Below the pieces are notes generated by a model. It did not search any database and was not told the DNA's origin. It saw nothing but the letters and a program-made list of their open reading frames with translations. 64,000 bases of DNA, from NCBI GenBank assembly GCA_963702995.1, contig OY969783.1, forward strand, positions 62,001-126,000, in the 5' to 3' direction. This DNA is from MFD04580-c1 sp963702995 (GTDB lineage: Bacteria; Planctomycetota; Phycisphaerae; Tepidisphaerales; Tepidisphaeraceae). The position numbers and the translations under genes are program-made. This document shows positions 53,585 to 62,635 of this stretch, one piece after another. Position 1 is the first letter of the stretch; each line of letters starts with the position of its first letter.

Positions 53585-55486
53585 GTGATCAAGATAGCGA
53601 TGATCGGGGCGGGAAGCGTCGTCTTCTCCCGGAATTTGACGGGGGACATCCTTTCCTACCCGCAATTTCGAAACGCCCACCTTAGTTACATGGACGTTGA
53701 CGCCGATCGCCTGGAGGTGGGCGCGGCCCTTTGCCGGAAAGTCGCGCGGGGGCTCGACGCGTCGCCGACGATCGTCGCGACGACTGACCGCCGCAAAGCC
53801 CTGGAGGGGGCCGACTTCATCATCAACATGGTCCAGGTGGGGGGGTTCGATTCCACGCTGATCGACTTTGAGATCCCGCGCAAGTACGGGCTGAAGTTCA
53901 CGATCGCCGACACCACGGGCCCTGGAGGGCTTTTCCGCGCGCTGCGCACTTACCCCGTGTTGACGTCGATGTGCCAGGAGATCGCCGCGGTGGCCCCGGC
54001 CGCCACGCTGCTGAACTATTCCAACCCGATGAGCATGAACATGCGGACGATCGCCCGCGCCACGGGCGTTCGAGCGGTCGGGCTTTGCCATAGCGTCCAG
54101 GGGACGTTGTGCGAGCTCATGCACTACCTCGGCGAGCGGCCGACGGATATCGCGTTCACCTGCGCGGGCATCAACCACATGGCGTTCTATCTCCGCCTGG
54201 AAAAGGCCGGAGTGGACCTTTACCCGCGGCTGTTCGAAGCGATGGAGCGACCCGACGTCTATGACTCCAATCGCGTGCGATTCGAGCTGATGCGACGGCT
54301 CGGCTATTTCGTGACCGAATCGTCCGAGCACAACGCGGAGTACAGCCCTTACTTTCTGTCTCACGGGCCGCGCGTCGCCCATGCTTATGCCGTCCCGGTG
54401 GATGAGTACCTCCGCCGCTGCGACGCGATCGTGACCGAGTTCGAAAAGATGAAATCGCTCTGCGAGTCGGACGGCCCGCTGACCGTCGTCCGCAGCCCGG
54501 AGTACGGCAGCACGATCATCCGCTCGATGGTGGACGGCGTTCCGAGCGTGGTCTACGGCAACATGCCCAACGGCGGCGCGATCCGAAACTTGCCGCCCGA
54601 CGCGATCGTTGAAGCGGCCACCCTGGTGGACCGGGCGGGGCTTCGACTGACAACCGTCGGCGACCTGCCGCCGCAGCTTGTCGCGTACATTACCCCGCAC
54701 ATCCACCAGCACGAGCTCTTCATCCGTGCCGCGGCCGTGGGGCGTCGCGACCATGTTTACCAGGCGGCGATGTTCGACCCGTTGACCGCCGCGACCGTCC
54801 CGCTCGACCAGATCGTTGAACTGTGCGACGAACTGATCGCCGCTCATGGCTTTGTTGACCAAGGCGGCCTGCTGCCGCGTTTCGACGGCAAGCGAACGCT
54901 CGTCCCGACCAGCGGGAAGCCGTTCGCGGCCGCCGACGCGGCCGCACTGCGACGCGACTGGTCGGCTCGTCGCGAACGGCTGTGGGGCGGGATGATCCGC
55001 GATTGGCACGTTATCGGGCCATTCCCCACCGCCGAGGGGGATCGAAACGGCCTCTCCTTCGACACGTCGGTCGATGCCGAGATAGGCTCATCGGCGGCAA
55101 GGCCGCCAAGCCTCACCCGGACGCACGAGGCGTTGCCGGCCGGCCAGCGATTGCGCTGGGGGCCGGCGCGGGCCGATGAACGTGGCTTTGTCGATCTGGC
55201 GCGGCTGCTGGGGGCGGCCGACTGGTCGGTCGCGTACGCCCAGGCGCAAGTCGATTGGAAAGAAGATGTCGAGGCCTACTTAAGCTGCGGGAGCGACGAC
55301 GGGATACGGGTGTGGTTGAACGGTGTCGTGGTCCACTCACTGGAGATCGGCCGCGGTCATCGGGAGGGGACGGATTCGGTGCCAGTGCGGCTGCGAAAGG
55401 GATGCAATCAGCTCCTGGTGAAGGTTGACAACTACACCGGTGCCTGGGGATTTAGCCTCTCCGTGTTGCCCGTCGCGCAAGCGTAA
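53585..55486 (+). CDS. GH4 family alpha-glycosidase with C-terminal extension
   Basis: A 633-residue NAD- and Mn2+-dependent glycosidase. The Rossmann motif MIGAGSVVFSRNL, YMDVDADRLEV, the metal ligands Cys168-His169 (GLCHSVQG) and His198 (GINHMAFYL), and EHNAEYSPYF identify GH4 alpha-glucosidase/galactosidase-type enzymes. The domain ends near 440. The last 180 residues add a beta-rich domain (MIRDWHVIGPFP, EDVEAYLSCGSDDGIRVWLNGVVVHSLE, CNQLLVKVDNYTGAWGFSLSV), which resembles PA14- or carbohydrate-binding-like sandwiches found in planctomycete exported proteins. No signal peptide is seen, so the extension is intracellular. GH4 enzymes hydrolyse alpha- or beta-glycosides by a redox mechanism. 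Confidence 0.9.
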   Translation: MIKIAMIGAGSVVFSRNLTGDILSYPQFRNAHLSYMDVDADRLEVGAALCRKVARGLDASPTIVATTDRRKALEGADFIINMVQVGGFDSTLIDFEIPRKYGLKFTIADTTGPGGLFRALRTYPVLTSMCQEIAAVAPAATLLNYSNPMSMNMRTIARATGVRAVGLCHSVQGTLCELMHYLGERPTDIAFTCAGINHMAFYLRLEKAGVDLYPRLFEAMERPDVYDSNRVRFELMRRLGYFVTESSEHNAEYSPYFLSHGPRVAHAYAVPVDEYLRRCDAIVTEFEKMKSLCESDGPLTVVRSPEYGSTIIRSMVDGVPSVVYGNMPNGGAIRNLPPDAIVEAATLVDRAGLRLTTVGDLPPQLVAYITPHIHQHELFIRAAAVGRRDHVYQAAMFDPLTAATVPLDQIVELCDELIAAHGFVDQGGLLPRFDGKRTLVPTSGKPFAAADAAALRRDWSARRERLWGGMIRDWHVIGPFPTAEGDRNGLSFDTSVDAEIGSSAARPPSLTRTHEALPAGQRLRWGPARADERGFVDLARLLGAADWSVAYAQAQVDWKEDVEAYLSCGSDDGIRVWLNGVVVHSLEIGRGHREGTDSVPVRLRKGCNQLLVKVDNYTGAWGFSLSVLPVAQA

Positions 55487-55605
55487 CGGCGCGGCAGTCA
55501 CTCACAGCACACAGAGCCCCCCGATTACCGTCGGCGACGCCGAACGGCGTCATAAAAAGGGGTATTTTTATTCAAGTTCGGTCCTCTGCGGATAAGCTCC
55601 TCCGC

Positions 55606-55767
55606 GTGAGATCGATCCTATTTATCCCCTTGGCATTTCTGGCGGGCGTGGACGGCTTCAATCTCTTCGCGCCGTACGTGCTCCTTCTAATTGTTCTCAT
55701 GCGGACGGCTGCCTGGGCCGCGAACGCGCGCTCAACCGGTCTGGTGCCCGCTTCCATCGCCCGGTAG
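55606..55767 (+). CDS. Possible small hydrophobic protein
   Basis: A GTG-started frame of 53 codons: RSILFIPLAFLAGVDGFN, then LFAPYVLLLIVLMRTAAW, then a polar tail. The first 36 residues are strongly hydrophobic. No good ribosome-binding site and no recognised family; it could be chance. A hairpin GACGCCG-AA-CGGCGTC at 55536-55551, followed by ATAAAAAGG, lies upstream, between GH4 and this frame. Confidence 0.25.
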   Translation: MRSILFIPLAFLAGVDGFNLFAPYVLLLIVLMRTAAWAANARSTGLVPASIAR

Positions 55768-55795
55768 TCCGGGCGCCTTGAAGTGAAGGGCTACC

Positions 55796-56560
55796 TCAGT
55801 GCCCGTTGGCGGTAAAAGGGTTGCACCACATCGGGTTCCGCCCGGTATCGGCCGACATTTTGAACCATTCGTCATGGCGGATCTCTTCAGCGTGACCGTC
55901 GAAGAAGGCGGCCATGGCATATTTGCCGTGGCGGATCGTCAGCCCGGCCGCGAATTGGCCGTTGGGGTCATAGCTTTCGCTCGGATAGCTCGCGCCGTCA
56001 TTCCAAGCTGAGCCGCCGCGCTCATCAGCTTCCCAGATCACGATATCGTCGGAATGAAACTGGTTGATCTTGCAGTACGCGATCTTTCCACTACCGGCCG
56101 GGAGCTGCGTGCCATACCCGTTGACCGCGCCGTTCATCAGGTAGCTCGTCAGCCCATCGGTAATCGCGGCCCCGAAGGTACCGGCATCGCCTTTCTTATG
56201 GTTCGGGCAGTGGTAGATCGCCTCGGTCTTAATGTAGGGCCAGAATTGCCCCTCTTCGACCTGGGTCGGGTCAGGCCCGTTCAGCGGGTTCAAATAGAGC
56301 CAGCCGACGGGGGCGTTACTGTAGATCTGCCCAGGGTTCCAGTTGCAGAACGGAAGCGTCTGCCGATTTTCGTTCAGATACATCTGGTTCGCAGTCGTCA
56401 GCGACTTCGCGTTATTGAGGCACTTGGTCATGACGGCCTGGTCGCGTGCCTTGGCCAAAACGGGCAGCAGAATGGAAACGAGGAGTGCGATGATCCCAAT
56501 GACGACCAGCAACTCGACCAGTGTGAACCCGAATTCCCGCCGCTGACTGGGTCGAGTGAG
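55796..56560 (-). CDS. Prepilin-like (DUF1559-type) exported protein, paralog 1
   Basis: A 254-residue protein: a type IV prepilin start (FGFTLVELLVVIGIIALLVSILLPVLAKARDQA) with the cleavage site before F. Then a secreted domain, LTTANQMYLNENRQTLPF, VGWLYLNPLNG, WPYIKTEAIYHCPNHKKGDAGTF and IRHGKYAMAAFFDGHAEEI, of the H-x9-DG prepilin-like class that is expanded in planctomycetes. Its function is unknown; pseudopilin or extracellular-matrix roles are guessed. A closely similar gene lies upstream at 56809. ATG 56560 fits the family; the frame runs to 56593. Confidence 0.86.
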   Translation of the reverse strand, partial: LTRPSQRREFGFTLVELLVVIGIIALLVSILLPVLAKARDQAVMTKCLNNAKSLTTANQMYLNENRQTLPFCNWNPGQIYSNAPVGWLYLNPLNGPDPTQVEEGQFWPYIKTEAIYHCPNHKKGDAGTFGAAITDGLTSYLMNGAVNGYGTQLPAGSGKIAYCKINQFHSDDIVIWEADERGGSAWNDGASYPSESYDPNGQFAAGLTIRHGKYAMAAFFDGHAEEIRHDEWFKMSADTGRNPMWCNPFTANGH

Positions 56561-56728
56561 CATCAACGATCTCCAAAGAAGACGCGTCCCCAAACGCCGT
56601 GTTTAACGAAAACAGAAATGACTGGGCACAAGGGTACATCGTTGTGGTCGGCTGAGTCCAGCATGTTACGTCGCAGCCCGAGGCCGGCATGAGTCCGGTG
56701 CCGCATGGCGGAACGCGGAGCCGCGCAA

Positions 56729-56757
56729 TAAAAAACGCCCGTCTAAGATGACGGGCG
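56729..56757 (-). terminator. Rho-independent terminator after prepilin paralog 2
   Basis: On the minus strand CGCCCGTC, loop ATCTTA, GACGGGCG, then TTTTTTATT: an 8-bp G/C stem with a T-run. It lies about 50 bases after the stop of the gene at 56809 and before paralog 1, so the two paralogs are not one simple operon. Confidence 0.88.
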
Positions 56758-56808
56758 CGGAAGCTTGTAAATAAATTCCAGACGATTAACGGGAGCGGCT
56801 GGCTCGCC

Positions 56809-57573
56809 TTAGTGGCCGTTGGCCGAGTTCGGGTTGCACCACATCGGGTTGCGATTCGGGTCGGACGACATCCGGAACCAGTCTTCGTGGCGAATCTCCT
56901 CGGCGTGCCCATCGAAATAAGCAGCCATCGCGTACTTGCCGTGTCGGATGGTCAAGCCGGCCGCCGCCGCGCCGTTTGGGTCATAACTTTCGTCCGGCCG
57001 GCTTGCGCCGTCGTTCCAGGCGACGCTGCTCCGCTCATCCGCTTCCCAGATCAGGATATCGTCAGCATGAAACTGGTTGATCTTCGTGAATTTAATGACC
57101 CCGGTAGCCGCGGTCGCGCCGTAGCAGTTGACCGCGCCGTTCATGATGTAGCTGGTCAGCCCATCAGTACGTGCCGCGCCAAACGTACCCGCTTCGCCCT
57201 TCTTGTGGTTAGGGCAATGGTAGATCGCCTCGGTCTTGATGTAGGGCCAATAAAGCCCTTCCTCAACCAGCGTAGGATCTGGAGTCGTAAGGGGTTCGGC
57301 ATAGAGCCACCCTACGCGGACGTTCGTGTAGGGGGTGCCCGAACCATCCCAGTTGGAGAATGGAAGCGTTTGCTTGTTCTCGCTGAGATACATCTGGTTC
57401 GCCAGCGTCAACGATCGAACGTTGTTGAGGCACTTCAACTGCACGGCTTGCAGCCGGGCCTTGGAAAGGGTGGGAAGGAGGATCGACACCAGCAGGGCGA
57501 TGATCCCAATGACGACGAGCAACTCCACAAGCGTGAATGCCCGAACGCCCCTTAATTTCGATCGCTTTGACAT
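56809..57573 (-). CDS. Prepilin-like (DUF1559-type) exported protein, paralog 2
   Basis: A 254-residue protein with the same scheme as the gene at 55796: MSKRSKLRGVRAFTLVELLVVIGIIALLVSILLPTLSKARLQA, then SLTLANQMYLSENKQTLPF, WPYIKTEAIYHCPNHKKGEAGTF and IRHGKYAMAAYFDGHAEEI. The two proteins are strongly similar over their full length, with gap-free alignment through most of the secreted domain. A recent tandem duplication is likely. A clear terminator follows it. Confidence 0.86.
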   Translation of the reverse strand: MSKRSKLRGVRAFTLVELLVVIGIIALLVSILLPTLSKARLQAVQLKCLNNVRSLTLANQMYLSENKQTLPFSNWDGSGTPYTNVRVGWLYAEPLTTPDPTLVEEGLYWPYIKTEAIYHCPNHKKGEAGTFGAARTDGLTSYIMNGAVNCYGATAATGVIKFTKINQFHADDILIWEADERSSVAWNDGASRPDESYDPNGAAAAGLTIRHGKYAMAAYFDGHAEEIRHEDWFRMSSDPNRNPMWCNPNSANGH

Positions 57574-57908
57574 GTCGAACCTCCGCGGGCCAGCACAGCA
57601 GTCGCCGCGTCTGCGCCTGTTTGATGTGGTCCCTATACCTTACACGCATTGTCGCCTAAGTCCAGTCCAATTGATCTGGATCGCGCAACAATGCATGTAA
57701 TGGCAACGTTCAGGCTCGCAAAGGTTGGATCGCGGTTGCGGGGCTGGAAAGGCTACAGCGGCGGGTCCTGCGGTTCGAGATCGTATCGGACCTGCGGCGT
57801 AACCTGTGAAGCGGCGGCGGGGGCTCCGGCCCCTCATTCTTCACGTCATCGCTCATTAGCCGCCGACCGTCGTTTCGGGAGACGTTCGGATCGCGCCTAA
57901 GCTCCGCG
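57574..57908. other. Intergenic region upstream of prepilin paralog 2
   Basis: About 335 bases with no convincing gene. The part near 57630-57700 is less G+C-rich and may hold the promoter of paralog 2 on the minus strand. Confidence 0.35.
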
Positions 57909-58370
57909 CTACAGCGCGCTTTCCTGTTTCACGATCGTTTCGAAGATTTCCGCGGGCGTCTTGGCCTCGCCCAGGGCGGCGCGGAAGCGATCGATCGTCA
58001 TCAGGCGGCTGATACGGGCGAGCGCGTGGATGTGCGGCCCCGTCTTGTCCGGCGGGCTCGTGAGGAGCCAGATCAGGTTGACGGGCCGGCCATCGATCGC
58101 CTGGAAATCGATTGGCGCGACCGGCCGCCCGATCGCCATCACGAGGTGATCGGTGCCGGTACACTTTCCGTGGGGGATCGCCAGGCCGTTGCCGATGCCA
58201 GTGGTCCGGGTCGCTTCACGCTCGAGAACCGAGTCGAGCACCTTCTTCGCATCGGTGATTTCGCCGTTGGACGCCAGGAGCGAGACCAGTTCGCCGATCG
58301 CTTCGGCTTTGCTCGTCGCGGCGAGGGGCATTTTGATGTTCTGCGGCTTTAGAATCTCGGTCAAACGCAT
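57909..58370 (-). CDS. PTS EIIA (PtsN-like) protein
   Basis: A 153-residue PTS EIIA of the fructose/nitrogen-regulatory class. The phospho-accepting His67 is in GNGLAIPHGKC. The start MRLTEILKPQNIKMPLAATSKAEAI and IHALARISRL match the family. With no EIIB/EIIC in view it is more likely a regulatory PtsN-like protein than a sugar transporter subunit. Planctomycetes often keep only such partial phosphotransfer chains. Confidence 0.88.
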   Translation of the reverse strand: MRLTEILKPQNIKMPLAATSKAEAIGELVSLLASNGEITDAKKVLDSVLEREATRTTGIGNGLAIPHGKCTGTDHLVMAIGRPVAPIDFQAIDGRPVNLIWLLTSPPDKTGPHIHALARISRLMTIDRFRAALGEAKTPAEIFETIVKQESAL

Positions 58371-58683
58371 ACGTGGCTGCTCCCGCCGGGGTCACACACC
58401 GCGGACTTGTCGCTCGGTTAGGTCCCCGGAAATCGTACCGGCCGATCAGAAGACAAGCAAACGGCGGAGGAGGATTGAAAAAACCGGTGCGGCCGCCCAA
58501 CTGTGCCCCTCCGTGACCTCCCTCCATGACCGATGCGCCATCGACAGGACGCCTCGGCTCGACCTCGACTCGCCGTTCGTTTGCAAATCCCCCGACGCCG
58601 ACTCAAGATCGCTGGCGCATGTCTTTTGATTCCTCGATCCAATCCTCCGGTACGAACGTGGCGGCGGGGGGGCGCGCCCGGCG
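58371..58683. other. Intergenic region between ptsN-like gene and MFS gene
   Basis: About 310 bases with no convincing gene. Divergent promoters for the ptsN-like and MFS genes would lie here. A run of A/T-rich bases near 58440-58490 (CAAACGGCGGAGGAGGATTGA) is the only lower-G+C part. Confidence 0.3.
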
Positions 58684-59978
58684 GTGCTGGGCGACTCGTC
58701 CGCGCCAGGACCATCGCTGACGCCCCAACAGTGGAAGAGCGGCATCGCGGCGTGGCTGGGGTGGTTCTTCGACGGACTGGACATGCACCTCTACGTGCTT
58801 GTCGCCGCGCCGTTCGTGGCCGCGCTGATGGGCATCGCCAACGACCGCGACCTTCGGGTTCGCGAGCACAGCGCGTGGATCCAGGCGGCGTTCCTGCTCG
58901 GCTGGGCCCTGGGCGGCACTTTCTTCGGGCGGCTTGGCGACAAGATCGGGCGGAGCCGGTCGCTCGGGCTGACGATCCTCACCTATGCGTCATTCACCGG
59001 GCTCTCCTTCTTCGCGCAGGCCTGGTGGCAGTTGATGATCTTCCGCTTTATGGCGGCGCTGGGCATCGGGGGCGAATGGGCGGTGGGGTCGTCGCTCCTC
59101 TCCGAGACCTGGCCGGGCGCTGGCGGGCGTGGGTGGCGGCCGTTCTCCAGACCGGCGTCAACCTTGGCGTTCTGGTCGCCTGCGTGTGCGTCTATTCCAT
59201 GTCCCGCGTGCCGCCAAGATACGTTTTCCTGATCGGCGTCCTCCCCGCGATCGTCGTCTACTGGATCCGCAAGGCGGTGCCCGAGCCGGCCGAATGGCAC
59301 GCGGCCAAAGAGTCGGCCGCCGCGAAAGGCGAAAAGCCGCCGGGCGTCGCCGATTTGTTTAAGAGCCCGGTGCTGCGGACGACCCTGCTGACCATCGGCG
59401 TCTGCTCCTGCTCGTTGACCGCGTGGTGGGGGTTCATGTTTTGGTACCCGCAGCACCTGGCCGACCTACCCGACGTGCGCTCCTGGACGCCCCAAGCCAA
59501 GCAGGAGCTGAAGAGCAGCTCGTTCTTTCTGATGATCGGGGTCTCGATCGTCGGCAACTTCTTCGCCGCGTGGCTCGCGAGGCGGCTGGGGTATCGCAAA
59601 TCGATCGCGCTGATGTGCCTGGGCTTCTTCGTTGCCGGCTTCTTGTGCTATCGCGTGGAGCGGACGCACGAATCCCTCTTCTGGTGGATCCCCTGTGTCG
59701 GTTTCTTTTCGGGGGTGTTCGCGCTGTTCACGATGTACCTGCCGCCGTTGTTCCCAACGCTGCTAAGAACGACCGGCGCGGGGTTCTGCTACAACATCGG
59801 CCGCATCGCCGCGGCGATCGGCACGATCGTCCTGTGCTACATCGACGTCGGAAATCTTCGCGCCGCGCTTTTCTGGGACACGTTCCTCTTCCTGCCGGCG
59901 ATGCTGATCGCCCTCCTCATGCCCGAACTGATCGATCAGGATGCCTCGGCGACACCGCTCATCGAGTCAATCGATTGA
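58684..59978 (+). CDS. MFS transporter, frameshifted
   Basis: A 12-helix major facilitator read in two frames that join near 59115. The first has LGWFFDGLDMHLYVLVAAPF, the loop motif GRLGDKIGRSRSL and FRFMAALGIGGEWAVGSSLL. The second continues WRAWVAAVLQTGVNLGVLVACV, the second repeat RRLGYRKSIALMCLGF and a last helix LPAMLIALLMPEL. The GGEWAVGSSLL-to-AGRWRAW join needs one extra or missing base in a G/C-rich run. The DxxD of helix 1 (FFDGLDMH) is of the sugar-acid/sialate:H+ symporter type, so an organic-acid or sugar substrate is likely. The start at GTG 58684 is uncertain. Confidence 0.8.
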
Positions 59979-60068
59979 GCGGATACAATCGCAAGCGGGC
60001 AGGCACTGCGCGGGCGGGCGAGTTCCGGCGAGCGACCGGCAACCCCGGCATCTTGCGGACAAGCGCGT

Positions 60069-60590
60069 TCAGACAGGGGCGTTGGGGTCAGCGGGAAGAT
60101 GCCGCGCGAGGCGTTGCGGCAATTCATCGAAGCGGAACGACGCCTTCACCCAGTAGTCGCAGGCGCCGCACTTCATGGCGGCCGCCACAACTTTCGGGTC
60201 GTCAACGGCACTGAACAATATCACGGGCGGCGGCGCAAGCTGGGGGGCCGGCGTCGAGGGTAATTCGTCGCCCCTGCTGCCCGCGATGGCCGCTTCGCCC
60301 GTGCCGAGCGGACCCTCGTCCGGGCCGCCAGTCGCAATGGCTTCGGTGCCGTGGGCGGCGGCGGCCGGCGCGGCCCGCATTGACGCAAGGCGGCGAAGCA
60401 CCTCCAGCCCGTCCATGTCCGGCATCATCAGGTCAAGGAGGATCAGGTCCGGACGCGTCGGGCCCATCGCCGACGAAAGCGCTTGCGGCCCACTTGTGGC
60501 CACGATCGTCTTGTGCCCTTTGGTCTCCAAAAGGCGCGAGAGCATGCGGGCGACGGCCGCATTGTCATCCACCACCAGAATGGTCGCCAT
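60069..60590 (-). CDS. Single-domain response regulator with a disordered insertion
   Basis: A 173-residue CheY-like receiver: ILVVDDNAAVARML, phospho-acceptor Asp53 in LILLDLMMPDMDG, then an Ala/Gly/Pro/Glu-rich insertion of about 48 residues (73-121). The fold resumes with PVILFSAVDD (Ser in the Thr position) and Lys149 in YWVKASF. No output domain. Normal receivers have only a short loop at that place. An adaptor in a phosphorelay or a diguanylate pathway is likely. Convergent with the MFS gene. Confidence 0.84.
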   Translation of the reverse strand: MATILVVDDNAAVARMLSRLLETKGHKTIVATSGPQALSSAMGPTRPDLILLDLMMPDMDGLEVLRRLASMRAAPAAAAHGTEAIATGGPDEGPLGTGEAAIAGSRGDELPSTPAPQLAPPPVILFSAVDDPKVVAAAMKCGACDYWVKASFRFDELPQRLARHLPADPNAPV

Positions 60591-60720
60591 GGACGCACTC
60601 TTAACTGGTTTTCCGTGCGGCCGGAACGTGAAATCCGACCACCAATCAAAGCGTCCACTGAGGACACCCCATCCCCCGGACGGCCCAGAAATCGAGAAAA
60701 AGAAGGTTGCGGAGCGGGAT

Positions 60721-62530
60721 TCAGGCAGGCTGAAGCTGTAGGTCCTTAATCTCCAGCTCGACGTTCACTCGGCCGTTATATTCGTTTATCGCCGCTTCGA
60801 CGGCAAGGTCAACCAGAGCGCCCGGCCGCAGCGTCGGCTCGAGCTCCCCTTTGCCGAATGCGATGCATTTCATCTGGTGCCCCCCCTGACGAACCTGTAA
60901 CTGGAGGTGATCGCCCGCCTTGCCAACGCGGCGGGGAGGAGCGGCGATTTCCACGTTCCGGCAAGTGAGGACCGGCCGCCGGTTCCCCTGGCCGAATGGG
61001 CCCAGCCGATGGATGTCATTGACCAGCGAGGCGGAAAACTGGGAAAGCGTCGCCTCGGCGTCGATCTTCAATTCCGGGACGAGCATCTCCGGCGGGATCA
61101 GCCGACTGGCGACCTCGCAGAACCGCTCTCGAAAGGCCTGAAAATTCTCCCGCTTCACTCGAAGGCCGGCCGCCATCTCGTGGCCGCCGTGCGTTTCGAG
61201 GAGAGCGGTGCAGTCCTGCAACGCGCGGGCGAGGTGGAACCCCGTGATTGAGCGGCCGCTCCCCTGGCCGTGCCCATTGCTCAGGGCGACCATAATCGCC
61301 GGCCGGTGAAACTTCTCCACGATCCGACTTGCGACAATCCCGATCACGCCTGGGTGCCAGTCCTCATGACCCAGGACAATCGCACAGTGCCTCTCGGCGT
61401 CCAGCTTTTGCTCGATGACCTGTTCCACCGCCTGCTCGAGGATCTTCCGCTCCGTCGCCTGCCGCTGGCGGTTGTGGCCTTCCAGGAAGGTGGCGATGGA
61501 GATCGCTTCTTCCTCGCTCGCGTCGGTCAGCATGCGGACCGCCTCCCGGGCGTGCCCCATGCGGCCGATCGCATTGAGTCGCGGCCCAAGCCGAAACCCC
61601 ACGTCAAAGCTGTCCAGGTCCTGCCCCGTAAGCCCGGCCGATGCGATCAACGCCCGGATGCCGGTGAGGCTCGTCCGCGTGAGCCCACCGAGCCCAGTAG
61701 TGCGCCAGCGCCCGATTCTCGCCCACCAGCGGGACGACGTCGGCAATCGTCCCCAGTGCCGCCAAGGCGGTGGCATCGAGCAGGAAGGGGCGAAACGCAT
61801 CGCTCACCTTGCGCGAGCCGCTCATCGCCACGCCGATGCCCCAGGCCAACTTGTAGGCCACCCCCGCGCCGCAGAGCGACGGGTTGCCATACGGCGCGCC
61901 CGGCCCCGGAAGCCGGGGGTGGACGATCGCATAGCAATCAGGCAGCAACGGCTCGGCAGCGTGCGGCCCACCGGGAAGGGCAGTGGACGGCGCCGCGGCC
62001 GGCGCTTCGGCCTCGCGCCATTCGTGGTGATCGGTGATGATCAGATCGACCCCCCGCTCGCGGGCGATTTTCGCCGGCTCGATCGCTGTCACGCCGCAGT
62101 CAACCGTGACGATAACCCGAGCGCCCTCGTCACAAATCTGCCCGACAGCTTCGGCGTTGAGGCCGTACCCCTCGTCGATGCGATGCGGGATGTAGTAGTC
62201 AACGACGCCCCCCAGCGTGCGGACCGCGTGCCACAGGATCGCCGTCGCGGTGATGCCGTCCACGTCATAGTCGCCGTAGATCACGATCTTCTCGCGATCG
62301 CGAACCGCCCGGGCAATCCGATCGGCGGCCCGGGTGAGGCCGGGGATCGTCTCCGGCGCGTGAAGCAGCCCCAGGCTCGGACGGAGGAACGCGTGACAAT
62401 CGTCAGGAACGAAAATCCCGCGGTTCAACAGCATCTGGGCGATCAAAGGTGAAACTTTAAGCCGCGCCGCCAGGTCGGCGCAACCGGGATGGGGTGGGGC
62501 GATGCTCCAGCGCTTTGGGCGGTGTTCCAT
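60721..62530 (-). CDS. recJ: Single-stranded-DNA exonuclease RecJ, frameshifted
   Basis: RecJ digests single-stranded DNA 5' to 3' in recombination and mismatch or base-excision repair. The first frame (62530 to about 61695) has IVIYGDYDVDGITATAI, YYIPHRIDEGYGLN, VTVDCGVTA and the DHH motif in LIITDHHEW. The second (about 61695 to 60721) has RLGPRLNAIGRMGHAREAV, WHPGVIGIVASRIVEKFHRPAIM, the DHHA1 motif ETHGGHEMAAGL and the OB-fold. The parts join at GENRALAHYW to TGLGGLTRTSL with one base off. ATG 62530 begins MEHRPKRW; the frame is open to 62581. As recJ is normally kept intact, an assembly indel is the favoured explanation. Confidence 0.88.
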
Positions 62531-62635
62531 GCGGCCGCGACGCTCCGTGTCAGGCCTGACTCGTCTAAGCCGAAGCTCCACTCGGCTCTGGCGACGCTTC
62601 GATTATACCGCGCGCCCTTCACGCGTCTCGGTCTC

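Noticed and set aside
53489..55009. 506-codon frame antisense to the GH4 gene
   Set aside because: The GH4 metal-ligand and NAD motifs on the plus strand identify the real gene.
55536..55551. GACGCCG-AA-CGGCGTC hairpin as the GH4 terminator
   Set aside because: The 2-base loop is short and no T-run follows on the plus strand.
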